From contig SCHM01000002.1 of the NCBI GenBank assembly GCA_004123355.1, positions 9,149,569 through 9,213,568 on the forward strand: DNA of 64,000 bases, in the 5' to 3' direction. Every line of letters starts with the position of its first letter. Positions within the stretch are counted from its first letter, which is position 1. This document shows positions 1 through 11,320 of this stretch, one piece after another. This stretch comes from Amphirosellinia nigrospora (taxonomy: Eukaryota > Ascomycota > Sordariomycetes > Xylariales > Xylariaceae). Position numbers and translations under genes: made by a program. The notes below the pieces were generated by a model, which was given only the letters and a program-made list of their open reading frames with translations, was not told where the DNA came from and ran no database searches.

Positions 1-1718
<1,718 letters not shown>

Positions 1719-2152
1719 ACACCTCAGGTTTTTTAAATTAAAAAAAAGGCTTGGGATGATCTACTTTATGAGGAATGTCATGACGGATCGGCGCTTTGAT
1801 AACGGTATTTCGTTCGCACGTTCTGTTGATATCGGCCGGGAATGATTGCGGACGGGTTCAGGGAAATATCTGTCACTTTTTCTCGTCCATGTGCTTCTAG
1901 CAAAATAGAGTCGTAGACCGTGTTCATCTTGTGCCATCTGGTTTTATGTGATATGATATAATGACTTACGTACTGAACAGGGAATCGTATTGTAATATTG
2001 CCGGTGATGTGATGATACTCGCCACTTCACACACTAAGTTCATAATATAATAACATTGCACTCTTCCTTCGCCGGACTGGTATATCCTAGTGTACTTGTA
2101 TTCTACAATAGGATTACATATTCTAATATGGTACAGATATTCAACAGCAGGT
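1719..2152. other. Convergent intergenic region after TEF1
   Basis: This stretch lies between the TEF1 stop and the SLS1 stop, so it should hold the 3' untranslated regions of two convergent genes. It is T/A-rich with an A run just after the TEF1 stop. I see no further gene or structured element. Confidence 0.5.
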
Positions 2153-4877
2153 TTATCGCTTCGGGTCATTTCCAAACCATAAAGTGCGATCCGCAACCAT
2201 TTTGGAGCAGCATTCCAGAAAGTTTTCTTGCAGGGTACCATCGTCTACCGCTCCTGTCGTGGACGTGGTGGAGTGAGGGGAACCTGTAGGCTCGAGTGTG
2301 ACTTCAACGCGACGGCCGCCGCCCTGGCCCGCCTCGATTGACGTATATGTCAATTGATGACCTTTGTAGGGTATCGTGGCGGAACGATGGAATTCCAAGC
2401 CGACGAACTCGTAGGATACGCTGACGAGATCATCGGAATCCTTCTTGGGTTTTCCTTTCTTGTGTTGTCGTAGGGTTTTGACATTAAAAACCGGCTTGGG
2501 CAGGTCTGTGGAGTCGGTACTCTCCTCAGACGGGTCTGTCATAGCGGATGGGGGGAGGGTTCCGAAGCGAGGAGGCGTCGTGGGATAGGAAAACGATGTC
2601 GCGGCGGCATCTCCAGTTTGCCTTTCTCGAGATCGATACGCGCATGCTCGAAGAAGTCGGCGAGGGGTTGCCAAGTCGCGAGCGCCTGTTCGTCAGCCCC
2701 CGAAGCGTCTCGTGCTGCGTCTGCGTGAAGCGGACGTCGACGAGAGATGACGGTAGCAACACATCCGTGTGATGCGTGCGGGTTATGGCGCGTAAGCTCT
2801 CGATTCCGAGGACCTCTGTTTCGGATACCGCGAGCCGCAGCTCGAGGATCGGGGCCGGAGGTGTGTCGCCGGCGGATGCTTTGCTGGACGGCTTCGATTC
2901 TGGGTTCGAGCTCGGAGATGGCCAGAAGCGAAGGACTACTGTCGTCTTCATGTTGACGAGAGGACGAGTTTCTGAATCTTCGAATTTGGAGAGGTACAAA
3001 GGATGTATTGTCGTGGGAACAAATATACGTCTATCGGCGCTAACTAATAGATCGGAGAGGAGTGGTGTTGGGTTAGTGGAATGGAATGGGTGCAAGACTT
3101 GGCCGAAGCAGGCGACAGTCGAAGTCCGAAGCACATTAGTCCACTTCACTCCATGTAAAGGAAACTTGGTTTCGTGGAAAGATTCATATTCTTCCTTGAG
3201 GGATTCTGTTCTCTCGAGAGGCTCAAAGGGTAGTTCGAATTCCTTGACGGGTAAGGATGAGTTTGTAATACTTTCTTTTGCTGTCAAGGGATGTACGAAA
3301 CGTGCCCATTGTGCTAATCTATCTTTCCACTGAAGCTTATTTTTACACGTAGGATCGACGATAAGCCGACCGGAACGCACTCCTGATATTATAGGCGAAA
3401 GTATAGTGGAGGTGGTCCGCGGAGATCCTGAGGCAGTAAGTAGAAGACGAAGGACGACATGAGCTAAGTCTTCGAGACCAGTAAGACCACGAGCGGTTCG
3501 CGACTTGACTTCGATCCAAGTAACATGTAGCTGTTTTCAGAACTATTAGCACGTACACAATGAGAAGCGCATTAAATCTACGACTAACCCTTCTTGATGT
3601 GTGGCTTGTTCTGATGTGGGTATTCGTTATTCGGCCAAGCTCCTCCAAGATAGCCTCATCAGGGGCTTCGGAGCCCACGAGAGTAACTGGGAATGTCCTG
3701 GTACGGACGTTCCCCAGCGTCTCATCGAGATCCCTGATGAGCAACTCTGCTGTTGCTGGGTGGTGATAAGCCGTAGTGTGTTCTGGCTACGAACCGCTTC
3801 GATCTTTTGGCCAGGCTGAAGCCAAGTCTTGGCTAGGGTTTTCATGAAACGTTGTTGTCCTCCTATTGGAAGGTGCTCTAACGTTAGTATGCAATTACAT
3901 GTAGTAGAGGTTTAGATCTAGTCTATAAATAGTGAGACTTACGCATTAGCAAACTGAACTCCCTGGCGCGCACCTTGATCTGGATCTCCCCTAGCTCATT
4001 TTGTAGCTCGGCGATAGACAACCCCCAGCACGTGCGCATCAAATGAACGACGAGTTTCTGCTTGGGGGGTCAGTCTCTGAGACATAATCAAGTAGCAGAT
4101 CTTGTGATGGAATTTGGTTCGATAGGAGACGCCGTTCTTCCTCGGAAGCGAGCTTTGTCAATGGCACCCAGGGGTGCCTATGTAAGATCCAGGGAAACTC
4201 AGGGGACGAGGTGGCCTCCAGCGCCTCGCGCTCAGCATCAGACTTGCGCCATTGCCTATGCCATCCGAAGTATTCTGCCAGTTGAGTATTTTTAAAACCG
4301 TCGTGCAAGAGACGTTGAAGTTTTCTGAAATCTTTCTCTAACAAGTTCTTGTCGCCCTGTGGCTGTAGACCATGGATGCCAAGCATGACGTCCTCGTGGG
4401 CAACGGGTTGCCGCTGGCTTTCAACTAGGTCCTCGATAATGGCGACCTCGGATTTATGATCAGACTCACCCTCAACAGAGTCTGAGGGTATTTCCTTTTT
4501 TTGCACGTTGCCGCCGTCTCTCATGACAATGACGTACGCCGGCTTCCCGAGCATCTCGGAGTCCAACCTCACTGCTGTTTCCTTCAAGATTCTGTTGCCA
4601 GACAGGTGTCCCTTGCGGAATTTGAGCTTCCTGTAGCCCATACGCTCTCTGTCCCCTGCTTTAGAGCTCGAGGCCTGATCCGCGTCCGGGCAACATATGC
4701 GTCGTCGATTCGACTGCCGGCTCCATCATCAGCAGCGGCGGCGGCGGCGGTGGTGGTAGCAGTGGTGGGGGTGCTGAAGGCATCGCTCGTAACGTAGCGG
4801 ATGGGCGTTGGTTGGCGGAGGAGTCGTAGTCGGCATCTGAGGCACACGGCGCTGATGGGCCCCCCTCTTGCGATCAT
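2153..4877 (-). CDS. SLS1: SLS1-like mitochondrial inner-membrane regulator
   Basis: In yeast, Sls1 sits in the mitochondrial inner membrane and couples mitochondrial transcription to translation. The chosen ATG (4877-4875) opens a presequence rich in Arg and poor in acids (MIARGGPISAVCLRCRLRLLRQ). Downstream are GKPAYVIVMRDGG, a segment around WGLSIAELQNELGEIQIKVR, GGQQRFMKTLAKTWLQPGQK, LIRDLDETLGNVRTRTFPVT, WQPLADFFEHARIDLEKGKL and a C-terminal YTSIEAGQGGGRRVEV. This order fits the fungal SLS family. Introns are at 3878-3942 (GTAAGT...GTTAG) and 3531-3588 (GTTAGT...AACAG). The coding frame breaks about six times, often in G or C runs (near 4655, 4067, 3735, 2690 and 2550), while each piece stays conserved. 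I read this as assembly error in a functional gene. The total length of about 865 codons is longer than the yeast protein. It is convergent with TEF1 and divergent from NSE3. Confidence 0.8.
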
Positions 4878-5364
4878 GAAGGCGAATGCGATTCAACAAT
4901 GCTTCTCTTTGAAAAATGCGTACTTGGTGTCATTCTATGGCAAAGTCACGAGCCATCTACTACATGTATGCAAACTGTCGGGTAGGTCCGTGGGAATTTT
5001 TGTTATCTTATCTCCCCGCATCCTTGGCCCCAGTAGGTACCTAGGTAAGCTAGGTAATCAAGTCTAACTGAGATAGGTCAGTTTAGGTCAATTAAAGTTC
5101 TACGTCGTCCCTACCTGACAGAATCTGGACGCGACTAGGAAAACGCGCCTACATATACTACCTACCCTAGACCTTACGTATAGCCACCTCTGGTGCACAG
5201 CTACGATTCAACGCCTGCAACGCCTTAACTATAATCATATTCCAGATCAATACAACCGTCACCCAGACGGTTTCATTTAAGACAAAATTACCTAAGTGAC
5301 ATCTCACTGCTAAACTGCCACAGTCCTTCCCATCTAATTTGTCGTCAATACACATTCTATTATT
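4878..5364. promoter_or_regulatory. Divergent promoter region SLS1/NSE3
   Basis: This interval of 487 bases between two divergently transcribed genes must hold both promoters. It contains a cluster of the motif family GTAGGTACCTAGGTAAGCTAGG around 5034-5060, which recurs in other intergenic regions of the window. No defined operator is recognised. Confidence 0.45.
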
Positions 5365-6480
5365 ATGCCCCCCAAAACCAGAAACGCAGGCGGACGGGCC
5401 GCCAAGGAGAAGAAAGAGACGAGGAAGACAACACACGCCATCGGCGGCAGACAAAACGTGCCGTGGAATCTGATGATGAGCCTGACCCTTCTGATAACGA
5501 CGAGGAGCAAGACATAGACATGGACTTGGGCGGCCCGCTGGTGCTGAAGGTACCTCTGATAATCAGCTTGTTAAGAAGCTCGTGCGTTATGCCCTGGCCT
5601 GCGAATACGCTAGGATACCTATCAAACGGGATGGGATAAGGGATAAAGGTACTTAAGCTATGTGCCTTTGGTTAGCGCATGGCTCACTGATGATCGCAGT
5701 TCTCGGTACTCAGGCGAGATCCTTTAGACGAGTGTTCGACGCTGCACAAGAGCAACTGCAGAGCGTCTTCGGCATGGAGATGGCTGAGTTGCCCGTCAGG
5801 GAGAAACGCACATTGAAAGACAAGCAAAGTAAGTCGTCCTCCTCGCATAAGTAGTTATAATTTTTCTTTTCATTCCTTTTCTGGAGCTCATAATCCATCT
5901 ATTTGGGTCGACAGACTGATCAATGCATCACCCTCACTTTAGAAGCTGTGAAGAGAGGCGCCTCGCAGGCTTCTGCATCCTCCCGTCAATACATTCTTAT
6001 CTCATCCCTACCACAAGAGTATAGAACACGGCCTATCATCGGCCCTCACGTATCCCTAGCACTGCCGAAGAAGCTGCCTACGTTGCCTTCTATACCATTA
6101 TCATCTCTATCATCACACTGGCCAGCGGCGAACTCAGCGATATGAAATTGAGACGATATTTGACCCGTCTCAACGCAAGCCAGAACCTTCCCATGGACAA
6201 GACCGATCACGTATTGCAGAAGTTGATCCGGCAGGGGTATCTTGACAAAGTAGTGGAGAGGGTTGAAGGGGATGAAGACGCGATTACATGGTGTGTTGGG
6301 CCGCGAGGTAAGGTCGAGGTGTCGCCTCACAGTATCGCCCAGGTCGTGAGTGAGGTCTGGGGTGATCTGCCAGATGATTTTGACACAAAGTTGGAGAAAA
6401 GTCTGGGCGTACAGAGGACAGCACAGGCTCCGGCCGCCAACCAGCCTGTGGCGGAACAAGAAGAAGAAGAAGACGAGTAG
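5365..6480 (+). CDS. NSE3: NSE3/MAGE-domain subunit of SMC5/6 complex
   Basis: Nse3 is the MAGE-family winged-helix protein that, with Nse1 and Nse4, bridges the SMC5/6 heads and supports DNA repair and replication-fork stability. The N-terminus is basic then acidic and looks disordered. The MAGE domain is clear: LVKKLVRYALACEYARIPIKRDGIRDKVLGTQARSFRRVFDAAQEQLQSVFGMEMAELPV, later YILISSLPQEYRTRPIIGP and LASGELSDMKLRRYL, then MDKTDHVLQKLIRQGYLDKV. The protein ends in a short Glu-rich tail. Introns are 5649-5699 (GTACTT...TCGCAG) and about 5829-5914 (GTAAGT...CGACAG). One-base frame breaks occur in the N-terminal exon, near the second splice junction and near 6047. All pieces remain conserved, so they look like sequence errors. 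The ATG at 5365 opens MPPKTRNAGGRAAKEKK, a typical start for this family. Confidence 0.85.
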
Positions 6481-6729
6481 CCGTCGGAAGGGTCTGATAC
6501 GACTTGTGTTGTAGATAGAGTGGTAATGAGCCATCGTGTTTTCTGTTATGCCAGATCATGCGCCGAAAAGCAGGCATTCATTTTTTAAATAGACTCCACC
6601 AGCGTAGTAGAAAGTACTACTCGTACTGATGACCCATGTGAGCTTTCTTCTGGCATTTCGTTGTCTCCACTGCGCCTCCTCTGTATGACACTATTGGGTA
6701 GCCGCGACTGGTATGCGATGCGGATGAGA

Positions 6730-7087
6730 TCAAGAATGATCGTTTCGCCCGTTCTGCACCATATGCTCCTCTCCTTCGCGCGGGGGCGGCGGACCACATG
6801 GCTGGATCATTTTGCGGATGAGCTGGGCGCGTACTTTGGCAGCGGGCTCGTTCTGTGCGAGGGATATATAGGCCAATTGTGGCGGGTGGCCAACGAGGCT
6901 GGAGTATGTGTCGCGCGCGATGTTCGTCCGCCATTCCCATGATGTCGTGTCTGGGTGCCCCGTTCCAATGTACTTGGCTTGTAGCCGCTCGAGCTCTTGT
7001 TGCGTGCGTAGTTTGTCGGCCTAGATTCATCAGCAACACCGTAGTCAATTGGAGTGGAGCGTAGAATCGAGATTTGTGGCTTACCAT
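6730..7087 (-). CDS. YSF3: Splicing factor 3B subunit 5 (SF3B10/Ysf3)
   Basis: This is a small scaffold subunit of the SF3b complex of the U2 snRNP, which recognises the intron branch site. The protein reads M-ADKLRTQQELERLQAKYIG, then GHPDTTSWEWRTNIARDTYSSLVGHPP, YISLAQNEPAAKVRAQLIRKM and GPPPPREGEEHMVQNG. This matches the family almost end to end at 97 residues (the human protein is 86). The first coding exon is only the ATG (7087-7085), followed directly by an intron, 7021-7084 (GTAAGC...AATCTAG), and then exon 7020-6730. Because the main exon has no in-frame ATG, simple ORF scans miss it. The frame is intact. The gene is tail-to-tail with NSE3 and head-to-head with the unknown gene at 7626. 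Confidence 0.95.
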
Positions 7088-7625
7088 GATGTAGTGATCT
7101 ATGTGTGTCTGTAGATTGAGAGAGGGATGAGAAGGTCGTGGTTCGAAGCAGTCGCCCTGAAAGCTTAAATGGAGTTTTGCAGAGCGCAACTAACTGGACA
7201 TGGGTAGGTACCTGGCACCCCACTAGCGGCCTAGCCTTAGGTACCTAAGGTAATTAGTATTTCCCGTCTTGTAGCTCTCATCCTGGAGCATTCGCCGGCC
7301 GTCAAAAATTCGCGAATAGTTATTGCGACAACTATTTGCATATTAGTCAGTGCAATCCAAGTAAAATATCATCACGGTATAATTCTAGATGCTCATTCCA
7401 ACAGTTTATTTCTAGTGTCGCTTGAGTATTAGGGGATTGGCCATATTAGCCATCGTACGAGCTCCTAAGACACAAACCATTGAAGCCTATTAGAAACCCA
7501 GTTGTTTACTGCCTCATACCCTGAAGGATTTCTGGACAGTTGGCGCAAGACGGAGGGTCGCACACCAGGGCAGGGCTTCTAATCAATTTTATCTTGCGAA
7601 TACCTGGGTGGGCCTATCCGCTGAG
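7088..7625. promoter_or_regulatory. Divergent promoter region with 16-bp palindrome
   Basis: Upstream region shared by the SF3B5 gene and the Cys-rich gene. It contains a perfect palindrome CCTTAGGTACCTAAGG at 7235-7250, the same motif family seen elsewhere in the window. No other structure is recognised. Confidence 0.5.
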
Positions 7626-9015
7626 ATGTTAGACCCGTGGGATGAACTTGAGACTCTACAAAAAGGGCGGCGGGATTCGCTCACGTGTGCCCGGGATCTA
7701 GAGGTTATTCGCGACTCCTGCGTCCGAGAGCATGGCCAGCGTCACGTGGTAGAGTGCCCCGAATGCTGGACGCGTCTCATCAACCGGCTGAGGGATCGCT
7801 ATCTAAACTCCGCCATCAAGGAATGGTTTTCGGGGCGACGACCTTTTCTTCAAGAACTCGATGACCTATTTGCCAAGGCTCGACAACATGAGGTCGATTT
7901 TAAGACTATCGAGCAGCGAATAAACGATGAGAAAAAGGAATGGTTTCGGGACAAAGTCCGTAATCTTGGCCTACATTTAGCAACCAGATCCCACCTGAAG
8001 CGCGAGCGCTTCAGCAGAAAATAAACGACCGAGATATCCGGCTGACCAACTTGTGTCTGAATTGAGAGAATGCCTGGGCGTGGAAGCGGAGCTATACGAC
8101 GAGGTATTTAACACATTTCGAGGCAGGTGAAACCTGCCCAACCGCCCACAGCGCGGATTCATGCATACATCGACGCTTTATTTGAGGCTGAGCGTGACCC
8201 AGCTGGAGCCGCCAAGTCGCAGAAATATATCGACATGATTGCGGATGGAAAGCCGGTTGCAGAGGTGACGAATGCCATGGCCCGTGATCGTCAATCAGCC
8301 AAAGGAGACTTGGATCAAAAACACAACCTGCAGAAGAAATTGGAAGAGCTTCGACGGGCTAGAGCAGCCCATGAACTTGACAAGAATAAGAGGGACCAGA
8401 TACGGCAAGAAAAGGCCCGAGCAGCCATGAGGGATACGGTGGACAACCTGCCTCCGTGTTTCGTGTGCAGCAAGACCGTCAATGCGCGAAAGTTTCTAGC
8501 TTGTCCTCTCTGCCAATTACTCGCCGACCACTTCAAAGTTTTGGATGAGCCAACATTGTTCTGCTCAGAGATATGTCATGACGAAGGCTATGTGAGGTTC
8601 CCCTGTCCTGGATATGTTTAATCCGTACTAACGATGTACCACGCAGGACTCTCATCTGAAGAATTCACACGAGTGTTCGTCAGGTCCGAACTGCTTGAAT
8701 CTGGATGACCCAGGCTCAAAGATGGACGTTGATGAGCCTCTAGTTATATTTTGTCGAGAATGCGTAACGGCTCTGGGACAGGCCTCCATCTTCTGCTCCC
8801 CCCATTGTTACGATGGGAATTTCCAACAGCATCGGGACGGGGTGCATATTCCGGGACGGGAAAGAAGAAACCATGAGATAGATGACAAGGGCCAACTAGA
8901 ATTCTATCCAGGGGATGAGACGAGATACTCGGCCAGGAAAATAGAGGAGCACATTGTTAGTCTCCGTGACGCTATGATGGACTGGCAGCAGAGGACAGAA
9001 GCAATCATATCTTGA
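7626..9015 (+). CDS. Unknown fungal Cys-rich (putative zinc-binding) protein
   Basis: I do not recognise a named family. The start is set at ATG 7626 (MLDPWDELETLQKG); upstream the frame opens only with GTG. The first half is helical and charged (KEWFSGRRPFLQELDDLFAKARQHEVDF). A second helical part (ELRRARAAHELDKNKRDQIRQEKARAAM) leads into two Cys clusters: CFVCSK-x8-CPLCQLL...LFCSEICHDEGY, and ECSSGPNCLNLDD...FCRECVTALGQASIFCSPHCYDGNFQQHRD. The spacing suggests paired zinc ribbons or a degenerate MYND-like fold. An intron at 8592-8646 (GTGAGG...CGCAG) joins EGY to DSHLKNSHEC. Frame breaks near 7980, 8045 and 8120 resemble the assembly-type errors in neighbouring genes. No function is assigned. 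Confidence 0.6.
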
Positions 9016-9076
9016 CATGTCTGGGATCTCTTGCTAATAGGTTGATGTTGGCTGTATTTCCCCTGCAATAGATCAC

Positions 9077-9128
9077 AATACCGTCTGTTCAATACCGTCT
9101 GTTCAATACCGTCTGTTCAATACCGTCT
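9077..9128. repeat. 14-bp tandem repeat, 3.7 copies
   Basis: The unit AATACCGTCTGTTC occurs three times in full (9077-9090, 9091-9104, 9105-9118) and once as ten bases (9119-9128), with no mismatches. It lies about 60 bases after the stop of the Cys-rich gene, probably in its 3' untranslated region or just beyond. Perfect copies imply recent expansion. Confidence 0.9.
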
Positions 9129-9644
9129 AAGAATCTGGGACATGACATTTTTATATCTTTTCTTCCTTGTATTATCTTTAGCATGTGCATCTAAGGTAAG
9201 GTAAGTTTCAAGATAGCGGCTGTATGCTTCTTTTTTATGCTCATCTGATGTTGCATGAAAGCCTAGTGAGTATGTACCTAGGATTACTTATAACTAGGAG
9301 AGTACCTAGTATATATGGACGTTGAGAATTCTAGAATATGATAGATAATGTAGTGACTAATTCCCTTCGCAATAGTAAGAGGTTAGATAGATTTACTAAA
9401 CCTGTCGTGCGTTGCGCCGAGACGGCCGACCGACGGATGCGTGCTCGGCGCCGGTGACCGTTAGGACCGAGCTTTAGTGGGAGCTCCAGAAAAAGGGCCG
9501 GTGGTTTGGGGACTTTGCCATCCGTTGCATCACCCGCGCCCTACCAACACCACCAAACCCACTGCCGACTATTCACAAAACCTCTGCATCACTGCCTCCT
9601 CCAAGCGGACGAATACCAAGAAACAGAGACCTCGAATCATCGGC
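9129..9644. other. Intergenic region upstream of ISD11
   Basis: Contains AAGGTAAGGTAAG and TACCTAGGATTAC variants of the recurrent motif. Otherwise nothing is recognised. The ISD11 promoter should lie in the right half. Confidence 0.4.
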
Positions 9645-10329
9645 ATGTCCATCGTGTCCGCCCTCAAGGGCGACCTGCCGCAGCAGGCCCGGTCACTGGT
9701 AAGCCAACAATACTCTTTGACTGCCTTGTCGCCCATGCGCGGCGCAGCACTTCTCCCAATCGTTGTGTGCGGAATAGGCTATTGCCGTAAGTAAGGGAGA
9801 GGACCCTAGGCTAATTCAATCTGCGCGCTTGCGCAAATATAGTACCGACAACTGCTCCGCACCAGCGACCACTTTCAAGCCTACAACTTCCGCGAATACG
9901 CGAAACGCCGGACGAGAGACGCATTTCGGGAAAGTAAGGGTGTCGAGGACCCCAGGCAAATACAGGATCTCATTCAAAAGGGACTGAAGGACCTACAGAT
10001 CATGAAGGTGCGACTATTTTCGGGAGAACACTTGTGTTGCGTGGTCTTCATATCGCTAGGAGGGGTTATAGTGTGGCTAACGAACTCCTTGCAGCGGCAA
10101 ACCGTTGTTAGCCAGTTCTACCAGATCGACCGGCTCGTTGTCGAAGGAGGCATGTCGGTATGTGTCGAATCCACGCCTGGGATATCTCTAGCAAGGGCTA
10201 ATGGGCTATTTCATCTACAGGGCAAGCAGAAGGGCAATTCCGGGGATCGATCGCGGCAAAAGGACACAGGGTAAGAATACAGCCTCGATCGCCGGCTCAG
10301 CTGCTAACTCACAGACCAGATGGGACTGA
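9645..10329 (+). CDS. ISD11: ISD11 (LYRM4), iron-sulfur cluster assembly factor
   Basis: This LYR-motif protein of the mitochondrial matrix binds and stabilises the cysteine desulfurase Nfs1 together with acyl carrier protein, supplying sulfur for Fe-S clusters. Five exons give 113 residues: 9645-9698, 9843-10007, 10095-10157, 10221-10270 and 10320-10329. The LYR motif spans the first splice ([32 protein letters not shown]), followed by [38 protein letters not shown] and a C-terminal QKDTGWD. All introns are GT-AG; the last exon codes for only part of G plus WD. Length and order match the family. The frame is intact, which contrasts with many neighbours. Homoaconitase (LYS4), encoded further right, is a client of Fe-S assembly, but nothing suggests co-regulation. 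Confidence 0.95.
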
Positions 10330-11320
10330 ACCTCCCCTGCCTTGAATAATGGGGATAAATTGGTTGGGCCGTTGGTCTGGCAGGATAAGCATTATCAAGA
10401 CCCTGATGCGCTCCCTGTACTATCACTACCATATACATAATTGTACATCACGCAAGTCATCAGATGCCTCTGCTTCGGCGAGGGCGAGGGCGAGGGCGAG
10501 GGCGAGGGCGAGGAAGTATAGACTCAAGAAGACAAATCACTTCTCACGAATGCCTACTATATGAAAAGGAATGAAACGGTTGTTGAACTCCATGCTACGA
10601 GGTGGTTGTACCGGAGCCTAGAGGAAGAGTATGATAGCCAAGTCAGCCCTTTTTGGAGAAATAGCACACCAGAAATGCCTTCGATTGTTTGGATGCAATT
10701 GAGTTCAGCCCCAGAGCCTGTCAGTTAGCTAGACACAGTGCGTCACTCGTCACATTACGTACCTACTGCATTCTAGTGGCTACACCAATTCGAGCCGTTT
10801 ATCTCTATCATATGCCAAAAAAAAAGTTAAGATGGTAGGTAGTTAGACCATCTCGTTCTATATCATTTTTTATTGTGTCATTATCAATCGTTTTAAGAAA
10901 GGTCTAGTCTATAAGGTAAAGGCCTGAAACAATATTAGACTTATAGCATTAACTGCCATACAGTACATATTATTATTAACACAGTGACTATCCCTAACAG
11001 GCTACCATGGCTGACAGGAAGATCGCGACTCGCAAAAGCTGACAACATCATCATCATAATCGCATTTGCGATAACAGCGCCAACGCCGGCACCGCATGGT
11101 TTCGCCCGAATATCATGATCATATGGCCGTCTTTGTTGTTCCTCCCTAGATCACACCCCAGTACATAGTACATTACCTCTGTATCTTGCTGCCATTGGAA
11201 GCGCATCGCTTATTACCAGGTGCCGAGTCATGATTATTGCTCCTCACAACTGTCAACCTTCGTCTTAATTATATCGCGTCGCGTGTTATATATCTTACCG
11301 AGCTCTATTTCGCTAGCCTC
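10330..11320. other. Intergenic, about 1 kb
   Basis: Holds the GGCGAG hexamer repeat (10477-10513) near its left end and otherwise mixed-composition sequence with A/T runs. I see no gene, RNA gene or mobile element. The right part should hold the promoter of the gene starting at 11321. Confidence 0.4.
10477..10513. repeat. (GGCGAG)n simple repeat
   Basis: About six uninterrupted copies of the hexamer, which read as alternating Arg/Ala on the plus strand. It lies downstream of ISD11 and is probably a non-coding microsatellite. Confidence 0.9.
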
